64,000 bases of DNA, from assembly GCA_004346725.1 (NCBI GenBank), contig SMDE01000004.1:1-64000 (forward strand), in the 5' to 3' direction. This document shows, piece after piece, positions 36,330-50,190 of this stretch. Under the pieces are notes generated by a model, which was given only the letters and a program-made list of their open reading frames with translations, did no database searches and was not told where the DNA came from. Within the stretch, counting starts at the first letter, position 1, and every line of letters begins with the position of its first letter. Origin of the DNA: Phytobacter diazotrophicus (GTDB taxonomy: Bacteria > Pseudomonadota > Gammaproteobacteria > Enterobacterales > Enterobacteriaceae). The position numbers and the translations under genes are program-made.

Positions 36330-37268
36330 ATGCGTGTATTACTGGCGCCGATGGAAGGTGTGCTCGATTCGCTGGTGCGCGAGCTGCTGACCGAGGTTAA
36401 CGACTACGATCACTGTATCACCGAGTTTGTGCGGGTGGTCGACCAACTGTTGCCGGCAAAATCGTTTTACCGCATCTGCCCTGAACTGCATCATCAAAGT
36501 CGCACCCCCTCCGGCACGCTGGTTCGCGTACAACTACTGGGGCAATACCCCGAGTGGCTGGCGGAAAACGCGGCTCGTGCGGTGGAGTTAGGTTCGTGGG
36601 GCGTCGATCTCAACTGCGGCTGTCCGTCGAAGCTGGTGAATGGCAGCGGCGGCGGGGCAACGCTGCTCAAAGACCCTGAGCTGATTTATCGCGGGGCGAA
36701 AGCCATGCGCGAAGCCGTGCCCGCTCATCTGCCGGTAACGGTAAAAGTGCGTCTGGGGTGGGATAGCGGCGCACGACAGTTTGAAATTGCCGATGCCGTT
36801 CAGCAGGCCGGCGCGTCTGAGCTGGTGGTTCACGGGCGAACAAAAGAAGACGGCTATAAAGCGGAGCGTATTAACTGGCAGGCCATTGGTGAAATTCGCC
36901 AGCGTCTTAGCATTCCGGTTGTCGCGAATGGCGAGATCTGGGACTGGCAGAGCGCGCAGGACTGCATGGCAGCCACCGGCTGCGATGCGGTAATGATTGG
37001 TCGTGGCGCGCTGAACGTCCCCAACCTGAGCCGGGTCGTCAAAGAAAACGCGCCGCGTATGCCCTGGCCCGAGGTTGTTGCGCTGTTGCAAAAATACACG
37101 CGGCTGGAAAAGCAGGGCGATACCGGGATGTATCATGTGGCGCGAATCAAACAGTGGCTGGGCTATCTGCGCAAAGAGTACGCCGAAGCGACTACGCTGT
37201 TCGAGCAGATTCGTACCCTTAAGAGTTCGCCGGACATAGCCCGCGCGATTCAGGCACTGAAAGCGTAA
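36330..37268 (+). CDS. dusC: tRNA-dihydrouridine(16) synthase DusC
   Basis: 312 aa flavoenzyme that reduces uridine 16 of tRNA. The FMN barrel opens [20 protein letters not shown]. The catalytic cysteine lies in [21 protein letters not shown] near residue 95, the [10 protein letters not shown] loop near 168 and VANGEIWDW near 195. The C-terminal domain (about 240-312) has the [11 protein letters not shown] helix. Length and motifs match DusC rather than DusA or DusB. Confidence 0.95.
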   Translation: MRVLLAPMEGVLDSLVRELLTEVNDYDHCITEFVRVVDQLLPAKSFYRICPELHHQSRTPSGTLVRVQLLGQYPEWLAENAARAVELGSWGVDLNCGCPSKLVNGSGGGATLLKDPELIYRGAKAMREAVPAHLPVTVKVRLGWDSGARQFEIADAVQQAGASELVVHGRTKEDGYKAERINWQAIGEIRQRLSIPVVANGEIWDWQSAQDCMAATGCDAVMIGRGALNVPNLSRVVKENAPRMPWPEVVALLQKYTRLEKQGDTGMYHVARIKQWLGYLRKEYAEATTLFEQIRTLKSSPDIARAIQALKA

Positions 37269-37340
37269 ACTCTGCGATCATAGTCACGTTTTTGTGTGGC
37301 ATTGATTGAGTGAATGAACCAACCTGATAAAGTTTCCTGC

Positions 37341-37365
37341 GGATTGTTACTGCGTAAGCAGGCTA

Positions 37366-37369
<4 letters not shown>
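37341..37369 (+). promoter_or_regulatory. RNA antiterminator (RAT) in the bglG leader
   Basis: The element opens GGATTGTTACTGCG and ends GCAGGCTAAACC, matching the BglG-family antiterminator. Its 3' end overlaps the left arm of the terminator at 37366. Phosphate-controlled BglG binding would hold the RAT and block termination. Confidence 0.9.
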
Positions 37370-38254
<885 letters not shown>

Positions 38255-38283
38255 AAATAGCGTGAAGAACGAAGTGTAAAACA

Positions 38284-38312
38284 GGATTGTTACTGCATCT
38301 CGCAGGCAAAAC
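38284..38312 (+). promoter_or_regulatory. RNA antiterminator (RAT) between bglG and bglF
   Basis: Opens GGATTGTTACTGCATCTCGC and ends AGGCAAAACC, nearly identical to the first RAT and to the classical E. coli bgl element. Its last bases belong to the left arm of the next terminator. Confidence 0.92.
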
Positions 38313-38353
38313 CTGAGCCCGGCCCGCGAGGTGCTGGACTCAGGTTTTTTTTT
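38310..38353 (+). terminator. bglG-bglF intergenic terminator
   Basis: AACCTGAG (38310-38317) pairs with CTCAGGTT (38339-38346), followed by a long T-run. It overlaps the RAT at 38284-38312, as in the classical bgl operon. Confidence 0.93.
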
Positions 38354-38386
38354 ATCTCAGTCACAGCCTTCGGGCATAAGAAGTAA

Positions 38387-41665
<3,279 letters not shown>

Positions 41666-41688
41666 GCTAACGGCTGTCATTCGCAATA

Positions 41689-41724
41689 CCCCCTCACTTC
41701 CACGGAGGTGAGGGGGAGTTTTTA
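41689..41724 (+). terminator. Terminator of the beta-glucoside operon
   Basis: CCCCCTCACTTCC and GGAGGTGAGGGGG form a long stem around a short ACG-containing loop, followed by AGTTTTT. It ends at the yohP stop on the opposite strand. Confidence 0.8.
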
Positions 41725-41808
41725 GAAAATCATCTTAAATACGCCGGTGACCACCAATAGCCCAATCAAAAAGATAATCAAAATAACCCACAGCAATACT
41801 TTCAACAT
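41722..41808 (-). CDS. yohP: Small membrane protein YohP
   Basis: 28 codons translating to MLKVLLWVILIIFLIGLL... and ending GVFKMIF. This is essentially E. coli YohP (27 aa), a single-span inner-membrane microprotein of unknown role whose mRNA and protein reach the membrane by an unusual post-translational route. GGGAGAG lies 7 nt before the ATG. It is divergent from yohF and its stop abuts the bgl operon terminator. Confidence 0.9.
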   Translation of the reverse strand: MLKVLLWVILIIFLIGLLVVTGVFKMIF

Positions 41809-41914
41809 GCGTTTCTCTCCCTTGATGCGTTTTACTCACCGCAAAGTGTAGCAACCGTTCAGAAATATGCCTTTTCTCTATACTGAAGGTTTGGCCTCAC
41901 GACCGGAGGGGAAA

Positions 41915-42688
41915 ATGACCATGCAGAAAGTCGCTATTGTGACCGCAGCGGATTCAGGTATTGGTAAAGCCTGCGCGCTAATGCTGGCGGAAAAAGGGTT
42001 TGATATTGGTATCACCTGGCACTCGGATGACAGCGGGGCGCGCGATACTGTTCAACAGGTAGAAGCGCGCGGCAGACAGGCCCGTACCATCCAGCTCGAC
42101 TTAAGCCATCTGCCGGATGGCGCTCAGGCTATCGAGACGCTGATTAACGCGTTCGGCCGTGTCGATGCGCTGGTCAATAATGCCGGTGCAATGACCAAAG
42201 CACCGTTTTTGGATGTCAGTCTGGAAGCGTGGCGGAAGATTTTTACCGTGGATGTTGAAGGGGCTATGTTGTGTTCACAAATTGCCGCGCGTCATATGGT
42301 TAAGCAGGGGCAGGGGGGACGTATTGTGAATATCACCTCTGTGCATGAACATACCCCATTGCCCGAAGCCAGCGCCTATACGGCGGCGAAACACGCGTTG
42401 GGCGGATTAACCAAATCCATGGCACTGGAGCTTGTTAGTTACAACATACTGGTGAATGCGGTGGCACCCGGTGCGATAGCCACGCCGATGAATAACATGA
42501 GCGATGCTGACGCCAAACCGGGCTCTATGCCGAACATCCCGCTGGCAAGGCCCGGTAAAACCCAGGAGATTGCGAGCCTGGTGGCCTGGCTCTGTTCTGA
42601 TGACGCCAGTTATACCACCGGGCAGTCGTTCATTGTCGACGGCGGCTTTATGCTGGCGAATCCGCAGTTTAACGCCAGCCGCCATTAA
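41915..42688 (+). CDS. yohF: SDR-family oxidoreductase YohF
   Basis: 257 aa short-chain dehydrogenase. The NAD(P) loop TAADSGIGKACALML is near residue 10, NNAG near 87, and the catalytic Ser/Tyr/Lys are in NITSVHEHTPLPEASAYTAAKHALGG near 140-165. E. coli YohF is classed as an acetoin-dehydrogenase-like SDR with an unproven substrate. I chose the ATG at 41915 because GGAGGG is 4-5 nt ahead. ATG 41921 is also possible and would remove two residues. Confidence 0.9.
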   Translation: MTMQKVAIVTAADSGIGKACALMLAEKGFDIGITWHSDDSGARDTVQQVEARGRQARTIQLDLSHLPDGAQAIETLINAFGRVDALVNNAGAMTKAPFLDVSLEAWRKIFTVDVEGAMLCSQIAARHMVKQGQGGRIVNITSVHEHTPLPEASAYTAAKHALGGLTKSMALELVSYNILVNAVAPGAIATPMNNMSDADAKPGSMPNIPLARPGKTQEIASLVAWLCSDDASYTTGQSFIVDGGFMLANPQFNASRH

Positions 42689-43270
42689 CTACTCTGACGG
42701 TGGGTTGCGGCGTTTTTTTTGCCGATGCCGCAGCCACCAGCGCACGGAAAAGACCACCACCACGGCCAGTACCAGCCAAATCAGCTTCTTAAGATGGTGA
42801 TCAAACTGATGCAGCCACGGCCCGATAACTTCCCCACCCAGGTAGCCTAACGTCGTGAAAATCAATGCCCAGACGATGGCACCGAAAATATTCAGTGGCA
42901 GGAAGATTTTTGGGGGCAGATGGCTGGCGCCGATCAGTAGCGGCCCGATGATGCGAAAGCCGTACATAAAACGCGTACCGATGACAAACAACCAGGGACG
43001 GCGGTTAATCATGCGTTGTGCCTGGTTAATTTTGTCCTGATGGCGGGAAAAGCGTTGCAGGATCTTCATGCCATATCGGCGCCCCAGCAAATAGAGCAAC
43101 TGGTCTCCAATCATCCCGCCGAGCGCAACGGCCATGACTACCAGCGGAAACTTAAGCAACCCCTGATGCGCGGCAACGCCACCCAGCAGGGTGATGGTTT
43201 CCCCCTCAGCAATACTACCAACAACCAGCGCGGCATAGCCGTACTGGCTAATAAGATGATTCATATCCAT
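42689..43270 (-). CDS. yohD: DedA-family inner-membrane protein YohD
   Basis: 193 aa, with SISEGE-like AEGETITLLGGVAA near residue 22, the re-entrant GGMIGDQLLYLLGRRYG segment near 50 and FVIGTRFMYGFRIIGPLLIG near 95. DedA proteins are membrane transporters tied to lipid carrier recycling and proton motive force. The start at 43270 (MDMNHLISQYGY) matches E. coli YohD. It is convergent with yohF, the two stops abutting without a gap. Confidence 0.92.
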   Translation of the reverse strand: MDMNHLISQYGYAALVVGSIAEGETITLLGGVAAHQGLLKFPLVVMAVALGGMIGDQLLYLLGRRYGMKILQRFSRHQDKINQAQRMINRRPWLFVIGTRFMYGFRIIGPLLIGASHLPPKIFLPLNIFGAIVWALIFTTLGYLGGEVIGPWLHQFDHHLKKLIWLVLAVVVVFSVRWWLRHRQKKRRNPPSE

Positions 43271-43449
43271 AGATCCAACAATTCTCCCGTTAAACCCTTT
43301 AAGCATACACCCTATGAATTGAATGCGCCGACAACCACCGTTTCGTTGCGCGGATTGTCGCTACGTATTTTTTGATCTGAACACAAAATAACCAGCAGAG
43401 TGACTTATACTTAAGGTGTCTGTATTCGGGCATTCAGCAAGGGGGCGTT

Positions 43450-44037
43450 ATGAACCATGTCTGGGGACTTTTTTCCCATCCCGATCGTGAAATGCAGGTC
43501 ATAAAGGGCGAAAACGAAACCGTTTCGCATCACTACACCCACCATGTACTGTTCATGGCGGCGATTCCCGTTATCTGTGCTTTTATTGGCACGACGCAAA
43601 TAGGCTGGAATTTTGGCGAAGAAAGCGTGGTTCAGTTGAACTGGTTTACCGCGTTTTATCTGGCTGTCATTTTCTATGCGCTGATGCTGGCCGGTGTGGC
43701 GGTGATGGGCCGTGTGATTTGGTGGATGGCAAGGAGCTACCCGCAGCGTCCCTCTCTGGCGCGCTGTATGGTGTTTGCCGGGTATGTCGCAACACCACTC
43801 TTTTTGAGCGGTATTGTGGCGCTCTACCCGCTGGTCTGGCTGTGCGCGCTGGTGGGGACAGTAGCACTCTTCTATACCGGTTATCTGCTCTATGTAGGGA
43901 TACCCACCTTCCTCAATATCAACCGAGAGGAAGGGCTGAGTTTCTCCAGTTCGACGCTGGCAATTGGGGTGCTGGTACTTGAAGTGCTACTGGCGCTCAC
44001 GGTCATTCTTTGGGGTTACGGCTACCGTCTGTTCTAA
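43450..44037 (+). CDS. yohC: Inner-membrane protein YohC (Yip1 family)
   Basis: 195 aa with five spans after a short cytoplasmic start (MNHVWGLFSHPDREMQVIKGE). It is the same length as E. coli YohC and belongs to the Yip1/DUF1282 group of unknown function. It lies upstream of pbpG in the same orientation. Confidence 0.9.
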   Translation: MNHVWGLFSHPDREMQVIKGENETVSHHYTHHVLFMAAIPVICAFIGTTQIGWNFGEESVVQLNWFTAFYLAVIFYALMLAGVAVMGRVIWWMARSYPQRPSLARCMVFAGYVATPLFLSGIVALYPLVWLCALVGTVALFYTGYLLYVGIPTFLNINREEGLSFSSSTLAIGVLVLEVLLALTVILWGYGYRLF

Positions 44038-44208
44038 TCGCATTGCGTTGCTGGTTGAAGTACCAGCAACGCAATCTTCTGCAATGAATCTTGTGTGGCG
44101 ACATGCGGGCGTGGCGGCTATTATGCCAGGGCCAGCTTCTGTTATTTACTTCCTGAACAGATGCGGTGTGCGTAATCACGTGCATGAATAATCATCAGAA
44201 GTCACACC

Positions 44209-45147
44209 ATGCTGAAAATCCGAGTTTCTTTATTAAGCCTCGCGCTTATGTTTGCCGTGCCCGTCGCACCGCAGGCGCTGGCAAAAACTGCTGCGGCAAC
44301 GGCGTCCGCGCAACCTGAAATTGCCTCCGGTAGCGCGATGATTGTCGATTTACAAACCAACCAGGTTATCTATTCCAGCCACCCGGATCTGGTACGTCCC
44401 ATCGCGTCTATCACTAAGTTGATGACGGCAATGGTAGTGCTGGATGCGCATCTGCCGCTGGATGAAAAAATAAAAGTGGATATCAGCCATACGCCGGAAA
44501 TGAAAGGGATCTACTCTCGCGTACGCCTGAACAGTGAAATCAGCCGCAAAGATATGCTGCTGCTGGCGCTGATGTCCTCAGAAAACCGTGCGGCGGCGAG
44601 CCTTGCTCACCATTATCCTGGTGGATATGACGCGTTTATTCGTGCGATGAATGCGAAAGCGAAGGCGCTGGGCATGACGCATACCCGTTATGTCGAGCCG
44701 ACAGGCTTATCTATCAGCAATGTGTCCACGGCGAGCGACTTGATTAAACTGCTGGTGGCCACCAAACAGTATCCGCTGCTGGGCCAGTTGAGCACCACGC
44801 GGGAAGACATGGCGACGTTCAGTAATCCGGGGTATACGCTGCCGTTCCGTAATACCAACCATCTGGTGTATCGCGATAACTGGAATATTCAGTTGACCAA
44901 AACCGGGTTTACCAATGCGGCGGGTCACTGTCTGGTGATGCGTACCGTTATTAATAATAAGCCGGTGGCACTGGTGGTGATGGATGCTTTCGGGAAATAT
45001 ACCCACTTTGCGGATGCCAGCCGTTTACGGACCTGGATTGAAACCGGGAAAGCACAGCCTGTACCCGCTTCCGCATTAAGCTACAAACGTCAGAAAGCGG
45101 CGCAGATGGTGGAAAACCACGGCGCACAAACCGCGCAAAACGACTAA
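44209..45147 (+). CDS. pbpG: D-alanyl-D-alanine endopeptidase PbpG (PBP7)
   Basis: 312 aa periplasmic low-molecular-mass penicillin-binding protein that cuts D-Ala-meso-DAP cross-links in peptidoglycan. The signal peptide is about residues 1-26, ending ...PQALA. Catalytic motifs are S67-ITK70 (SITKLM), S124-E-N126 (MSSENRAA) and K231-T-G233 (LTKTGFTN). Its stop directly abuts the stop of the convergent acetyltransferase. Confidence 0.96.
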   Translation: MLKIRVSLLSLALMFAVPVAPQALAKTAAATASAQPEIASGSAMIVDLQTNQVIYSSHPDLVRPIASITKLMTAMVVLDAHLPLDEKIKVDISHTPEMKGIYSRVRLNSEISRKDMLLLALMSSENRAAASLAHHYPGGYDAFIRAMNAKAKALGMTHTRYVEPTGLSISNVSTASDLIKLLVATKQYPLLGQLSTTREDMATFSNPGYTLPFRNTNHLVYRDNWNIQLTKTGFTNAAGHCLVMRTVINNKPVALVVMDAFGKYTHFADASRLRTWIETGKAQPVPASALSYKRQKAAQMVENHGAQTAQND

Positions 45148-45702
45148 TTATTCCGGCAGCGTCCAGTCACCATCGTTGAGTGGGCGCTGCATGATAACCG
45201 TATCCCGCCAGTCACCCTTCTTGTAGCCCACGCTGCGTAACTGCCCGACAATTTCGAAGCCGTGTTTTTTGTGCAGGCGTAGCGATCCGGCATTATTTTG
45301 CCCATCGCCGATCACCGCGATCATCTGCCGCCACGGACCTTCTTCACACCTTGCGATCAGCGCATCCATCAGCATACTGCCAATACCGCGTCCGGTCATA
45401 CTGGCGTCAACATAGATAGACTCTTCCAGAGTATAGCGGTAGGCCTGGCGCGGACGGTAAGGGCTTGCATAGCAATACCCCACCACGATGCCGTGGTAGA
45501 GCGCGACCATCCAGGGAAGCCCGTCATTGGCGATTTTGTGCATGCGTTGGCGCATTTCGTCGATAGTGGGCGGCACTTCTTCGAAGGAGGCGCGGCCATG
45601 CAGCACGTGCCAGGCATAGAGAGATGAAATCGCATGAACATCATCAAGCGTGGCATCACGCACCACGAGTGCGTTTTCGGACAGGACATCAACGGCAGAC
45701 AT
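45148..45702 (-). CDS. GNAT acetyltransferase, phosphinothricin/methionine-sulfone type (second)
   Basis: 184 aa paralogue of the enzyme at 35708-36250. It shares LYAWHVLHGRASFEE, GLPWMVALYHG, YRYTLEESIYVDASMTGRGIGSMLMDAL (acetyl-CoA loop) and SVGYKKGDWRDTVIMQR. Probable amino-acid-analogue N-acetyltransferase. I chose ATG 45702. An in-frame TTG at 45720 would add six residues and leave the AGGAG inside the coding part. An exact 36-bp palindrome lies 20 nt upstream. Confidence 0.8.
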   Translation of the reverse strand: MSAVDVLSENALVVRDATLDDVHAISSLYAWHVLHGRASFEEVPPTIDEMRQRMHKIANDGLPWMVALYHGIVVGYCYASPYRPRQAYRYTLEESIYVDASMTGRGIGSMLMDALIARCEEGPWRQMIAVIGDGQNNAGSLRLHKKHGFEIVGQLRSVGYKKGDWRDTVIMQRPLNDGDWTLPE

Positions 45703-45721
45703 GATGGAGTAACTCCTCAAT

Positions 45722-45757
45722 GTAGCAGGCCAGAGAAACGTTTCTCTGGCCTGCTAC
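45722..45757. repeat. Exact 36-bp palindrome
   Basis: The left arm runs 45722-45739 (GTAGCAGGCCAGAGAAAC) and the right arm 45740-45757 is its exact reverse complement, with no spacer. It lies between the dld stop and the acetyltransferase start. It can act as a dld terminator or a strong RNA hairpin, with TTT following on the plus strand only. Confidence 0.9.
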
Positions 45758-45839
45758 TTTAGTACGAATGAAGAGTACAATACAGCCTGGCTTAAACATA
45801 TATCGCAGTTAGACTGCGACGAACCACTAACGTAATAGC

Positions 45840-47546
45840 CTATTGCCAGTTTTTTCTCTTGCTTGTTTTTCCGATTCCAGGGTTCATGCTGTTTGTTGGG
45901 TCATTTTCCAGGTAAAAACGTTTTAAATCATCGGGCGCTTCATATAAATGCCCCACGTTGTGTTCAGCCGGGTATTGCGCGCCGCGCTGGCGCAATAATT
46001 CCAGCATCTGTTCTTTGAGCGCGTGCGTATCAACGCCTTTCTTCACAATATAATCCTGATGGAAAACATGGCAGAAGAAATGGCCGTAATAGAGCTTCCA
46101 GGTTAACTGGCTGTCAATCTCCGGCGGCAGGTGTTCGAACCAGTCATCGTCATTGCGGCGCAGGGCAATATCCAGCGCCAGAATGTCTTCTACTTCATCG
46201 GCATGTACCGCCTGATAACGAATTGCCGCCCCCGCTGCGGCGAAGCGGTGAAGAAAGGCTTTGTTCCCTTCTTCTGTTGTACAGGCGAAGAACCCGCCCT
46301 CTGCCGTCTTAAAGTACTCGGTCAGCCAGCGTTGCGCCTCAGCGATACCGTCACCCGACATTTTCAGTAGCAGATGGTGTTCATACTTGTCCCGCCAGCT
46401 TTTCATTCGCGGTGGCAGGTGAGAGGGGAACAGGTGCCCCAGCTTTTGCATTGCCCGGTCGGTAAAGTGCGGCTTAAATAGGGAGGCTTTTGCCAGCAGG
46501 GCATCGGTGCGGCCTTTCAGGGTAAAAAAGAAAGGCATTTTGTCGGTGCCGAGCTTGTCGATCATCAGGAAGGTGTCTTTCCCGTAGCGCTCGGCGATAT
46601 CGTAAATATCGCGATGCATATACTCCCCCGCCACCGGCAAATGGGTGAACTCGCTAAGAATATGGCGGCGAAGCGCGCTCAGCACCTGCGGCTGGTTGGT
46701 GCCGATATAAAACACCTGCTGGTGGGTGGGGGCGACAAAGGTGTCCAGCCGTACGGCGAAGACGGCCAGTTTCCCGGCACAGCCGGAGGATTCAAACAGA
46801 CGATCCGGGTCGGCATTGTAGCGTGCCGGTGTATCCGCATCCACATCGCGCACGCGGGTGACATAATCCTGATCGTGCCCGTGACGCCCATCGTGGCGCA
46901 CATCGGCGTCGGTCACCCGTTCGTCATCAAGTTTACTTAAGATTTGCTCCGGCGAACTGCCAAGCTCAATGCCTAAGTGGTTAACCAACTGGAGTCTGCC
47001 GGTTTCGTCAATTCGCGCATACAGCGACATTTCGGTGTATGCCGGGCCGCGCTGCACCAGCGCGCCGCCGGAGTTATTGCAAATCCCGCCGATGACCGAT
47101 GCCCCGATACAGGATGAACCGATGACGGAATGCGGCTCGCGGCCAAGCGGTTTTAGCGCTTTTTCCAGCGAATAAAGGGTTGTGCCCGGATAAGCCAGTA
47201 CCTGCTCACCGTTATCGATAAGATGCAGTTTATCGAGCCGTAAGGTGCTGATGATAATAATGTCGCGGTCGTAGTCATTACCGTTTGGCGTTGAGCCTTC
47301 GGTCAGGCCGGTATTTGCCGCCTGCATCAGGATGATCTTATCGGCGTTCACACAGGCGCTGAGTACACGCCATAATTCAAGCAGTGTGCCGGGAAAGACG
47401 ACGGCGAGCGCATCACCCTGCCCGGAACGAAACCCCTTACGGTAGCGTGCCGTTTTGGCCGGGTCGGTCAGGACATGTGAAGCTCCAGTGAGGCGTTCGA
47501 GTTCACGGATAAAAGCGATATGGTGTTGGGAAGTTGTAGAAGACAT
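45840..47546 (-). CDS. dld: Quinone-dependent D-lactate dehydrogenase Dld
   Basis: 568 aa peripheral inner-membrane FAD enzyme that oxidises D-lactate to pyruvate and passes electrons to quinone. The N-terminal FAD-binding PCMH domain (about residues 30-270) has AANTGLTEGSTPNGNDYDRDIIIIST near 75 and SVIGGICNNSGGALVQRGPAYTE near 150. The C-terminal half is the Dld-specific membrane-binding domain. The length is close to E. coli Dld (571 aa). It is divergent from bglX. Confidence 0.96.
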   Translation of the reverse strand: MSSTTSQHHIAFIRELERLTGASHVLTDPAKTARYRKGFRSGQGDALAVVFPGTLLELWRVLSACVNADKIILMQAANTGLTEGSTPNGNDYDRDIIIISTLRLDKLHLIDNGEQVLAYPGTTLYSLEKALKPLGREPHSVIGSSCIGASVIGGICNNSGGALVQRGPAYTEMSLYARIDETGRLQLVNHLGIELGSSPEQILSKLDDERVTDADVRHDGRHGHDQDYVTRVRDVDADTPARYNADPDRLFESSGCAGKLAVFAVRLDTFVAPTHQQVFYIGTNQPQVLSALRRHILSEFTHLPVAGEYMHRDIYDIAERYGKDTFLMIDKLGTDKMPFFFTLKGRTDALLAKASLFKPHFTDRAMQKLGHLFPSHLPPRMKSWRDKYEHHLLLKMSGDGIAEAQRWLTEYFKTAEGGFFACTTEEGNKAFLHRFAAAGAAIRYQAVHADEVEDILALDIALRRNDDDWFEHLPPEIDSQLTWKLYYGHFFCHVFHQDYIVKKGVDTHALKEQMLELLRQRGAQYPAEHNVGHLYEAPDDLKRFYLENDPTNSMNPGIGKTSKRKNWQ

Positions 47547-47720
47547 TTTCCTCTCCCTGGTGGTGGAACAGCGTTCTCGCTTTAAAGCATAGTGTCTGAA
47601 AGTGAGGAATTCTCAGAAAAATCAGAGAATAACTCTGCAAGCCGGACTACGATTATGGCAAACTGCGTTTTTTTCATGGTCAGGCCCGTGAGTGGCTGTA
47701 TAAACGAGAGAGTGAACGAC

Positions 47721-50018
47721 ATGAAATGGCTATGTTCGGTAGGTGTCGCCGTAAGCCTTGCGCTGCAACCGGTGATGGCAGAAGAGATGTTTGGTAACCA
47801 TCCTCTGACGCCGCAAGCAAGGGATGCGTTTGTCACTGAATTACTAAAAAAAATGACGGTGGATGAAAAAATTGGGCAACTGCGACTGATTAGCGTCGGG
47901 CCGGACAATCCGAAAGAAGCCATCCGTGACATGATTGCCAAAAACCAGGTCGGCGCCATCTTTAATACCGTGACCCGCCCGGATATCCGCGCGATGCAGG
48001 ATCAGGTCATGCAGCTTAGCCGCCTGAAAATTCCTCTGTTTTTTGCCTACGATGTGGTTCACGGTCAACGGACCGTCTTCCCGATTAGCCTGGGTCTGGC
48101 CTCCAGCTTCAATCTTGATGCGGTGAAAACCGTCGGGCGCGTTTCCGCTTATGAAGCGGCGGATGACGGCCTGAATATGACCTGGGCGCCAATGGTGGAT
48201 GTATCCCGCGATCCGCGCTGGGGCCGTGGCTCTGAAGGCTTTGGTGAAGATACCTACCTGACCACGGAAATGGGCCGCGCGATGGTGAAATCCATGCAGG
48301 GCAAAAGCCCGGCGGATCGCTATTCGGTTATGACCAGCGTCAAACACTTCGCCGCCTATGGCGCGGTTGAAGGGGGCAAGGAATACAATACCGTTGATAT
48401 GAGCCCACAGCGTCTGTTCAACGACTATTTGCCGCCGTACAAAGCCGGGCTGGAGGCAGGCAGCGGTGCGGTCATGGTGGCGCTGAACTCTCTCAACGGC
48501 ACGCCGGCAACTTCCGATTCCTGGCTGCTTAAAGATGTCCTGCGCGATGAGTGGGGCTTTAAAGGCATCACCGTTTCAGACCACGGCGCAATAAAAGAAT
48601 TGATCAAACACGGCGTGGCCGCTGACCCGGAAGATGCGGTACGCGTGGCGCTCAAAGCCGGTATTAACATGAGCATGAGCGACGAGTACTACAGCAAGTA
48701 CCTGCCGGGGCTTATCAAATCCGGTAAGGTCACCATGGCGGAACTCGACGATGCGACCCGCCACGTGCTGAACGTGAAATATGACATGGGTCTGTTCAAC
48801 GACCCGTACAGTCACTTGGGGCCGAAAGATTCAGACCCGAAAGACACCAATGCGGAAAGTCGTCTGCATCGTAAAGAAGCACGAGAAGTGGCGCGCGAAA
48901 GTCTGGTTCTGCTGAAAAACCGTCTTGACACACTGCCGCTGAAAAAAGACGCGACCATCGCGGTGGTCGGTGCGCTGGCGGACAGCAAGCGTGACATGAT
49001 GGGAAGCTGGTCGGCAGCCGGTGTGGCGGGGCAATCCGTAACCGTGCTGACAGGTATCCGCAACGCAGTAGGGCCTAAAGGCACTATCCTCTACGCTCGC
49101 GGTTCGAATATCACTGACGATAAAGGCATTGTCGATTTCCTCAATCTGTATGAGCCAGCCGTAGTGCAGGACAAACGCAGCCCGCAGGAGATGATTGATG
49201 AAGCCGTGACCGTGGCGAAGAAATCGGATGTCGTCGTAGCGGTCGTCGGTGAGGCCCAGGGGATGGCACACGAAGCGTCAAGCCGTACGGATCTGACCAT
49301 CCCACAAAGCCAGCGTGATTTGATTGCCGCGCTAAAAGCAACCGGTAAACCGCTGGTGCTGGTGCTGATGAACGGTCGTCCGCTGGCGCTGGTGAAAGAA
49401 GATCAGCAGGCCGATGCGATCCTTGAAACCTGGTTTGCCGGTACCGAAGGCGGTAATGCCATCGCTGATGTGCTGTTTGGTGATTACAACCCGTCCGGCA
49501 AGCTGCCGATGTCTTTCCCGCGCTCCGTCGGGCAGATCCCGGTCTATTACAGTCACCTGAACACCGGGCGTCCGTATAATGCCGATAAACCGAACAAGTA
49601 CACGTCACGCTACTTCGACGAGGCCAATGGTCCGCTGTATCCGTTCGGTTACGGCCTGAGTTACACCACGTTTAACGTCTCCGATGTGAAAATGTCGGCG
49701 CCGACCATGACCCGTGACGGCAAAGTGACGGCCAGCGTCGATGTTACCAATACCGGCAAACGCGACGGCGCGACGGTTGTCCAGATGTACCTGCAGGATG
49801 TGACGGCGTCCATGAGTCGTCCGGTAGAACAACTGCGTGGTTTCGAAAAAGTGGATCTCAAAGCCGGGGAAACCAAAACCGTCAGCTTCCCGATTGATAT
49901 CGAGGCGCTTAAGTTCTGGAATCAACGCATGAAATACGATGCAGAACCCGGCAAATTCAATGTCTTTATCGGCCTGGATTCAGCCCGTGTTAAACAGGGT
50001 GAATTTACCCTCCAGTAA
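47721..50018 (+). CDS. bglX: Periplasmic beta-glucosidase BglX
   Basis: 765 aa GH3 enzyme, the E. coli length. The signal peptide is MKWLCSVGVAVSLALQPVMA. The (beta/alpha)8 domain follows, with the catalytic Asp near residue 287 in GITVSDHGAIKEL, then the sandwich domain and a fibronectin III-like C-terminal domain (about 670-765). I chose the ATG at 47721 because it begins the signal peptide and GAGAG precedes it. A strong terminator follows. Confidence 0.97.
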   Translation: MKWLCSVGVAVSLALQPVMAEEMFGNHPLTPQARDAFVTELLKKMTVDEKIGQLRLISVGPDNPKEAIRDMIAKNQVGAIFNTVTRPDIRAMQDQVMQLSRLKIPLFFAYDVVHGQRTVFPISLGLASSFNLDAVKTVGRVSAYEAADDGLNMTWAPMVDVSRDPRWGRGSEGFGEDTYLTTEMGRAMVKSMQGKSPADRYSVMTSVKHFAAYGAVEGGKEYNTVDMSPQRLFNDYLPPYKAGLEAGSGAVMVALNSLNGTPATSDSWLLKDVLRDEWGFKGITVSDHGAIKELIKHGVAADPEDAVRVALKAGINMSMSDEYYSKYLPGLIKSGKVTMAELDDATRHVLNVKYDMGLFNDPYSHLGPKDSDPKDTNAESRLHRKEAREVARESLVLLKNRLDTLPLKKDATIAVVGALADSKRDMMGSWSAAGVAGQSVTVLTGIRNAVGPKGTILYARGSNITDDKGIVDFLNLYEPAVVQDKRSPQEMIDEAVTVAKKSDVVVAVVGEAQGMAHEASSRTDLTIPQSQRDLIAALKATGKPLVLVLMNGRPLALVKEDQQADAILETWFAGTEGGNAIADVLFGDYNPSGKLPMSFPRSVGQIPVYYSHLNTGRPYNADKPNKYTSRYFDEANGPLYPFGYGLSYTTFNVSDVKMSAPTMTRDGKVTASVDVTNTGKRDGATVVQMYLQDVTASMSRPVEQLRGFEKVDLKAGETKTVSFPIDIEALKFWNQRMKYDAEPGKFNVFIGLDSARVKQGEFTLQ

Positions 50019-50024
50019 CCCCGC

Positions 50025-50055
50025 AAAGGCCGCTTTTTAGCGGCCTTTCATCTTT
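50025..50055 (+). terminator. bglX terminator
   Basis: AAAGGCCGCT (50025-50034) and AGCGGCCTTT (50039-50048) are exact 10-bp arms with a T-rich loop, followed by CATCTTT. It starts 7 nt after the bglX stop. Confidence 0.85.
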
Positions 50056-50190
50056 AAACCCCTTGCGTTATAACCGCTTCGTCTAATCAGAAACATCAAA
50101 ATCTGAACGACTGATTTATTCCAGGTCGATTCTCTACTACGCTTTTTGCACAGCCGGAAATCCAGGCACCACAAAAAAAGAGGTAAGAGC

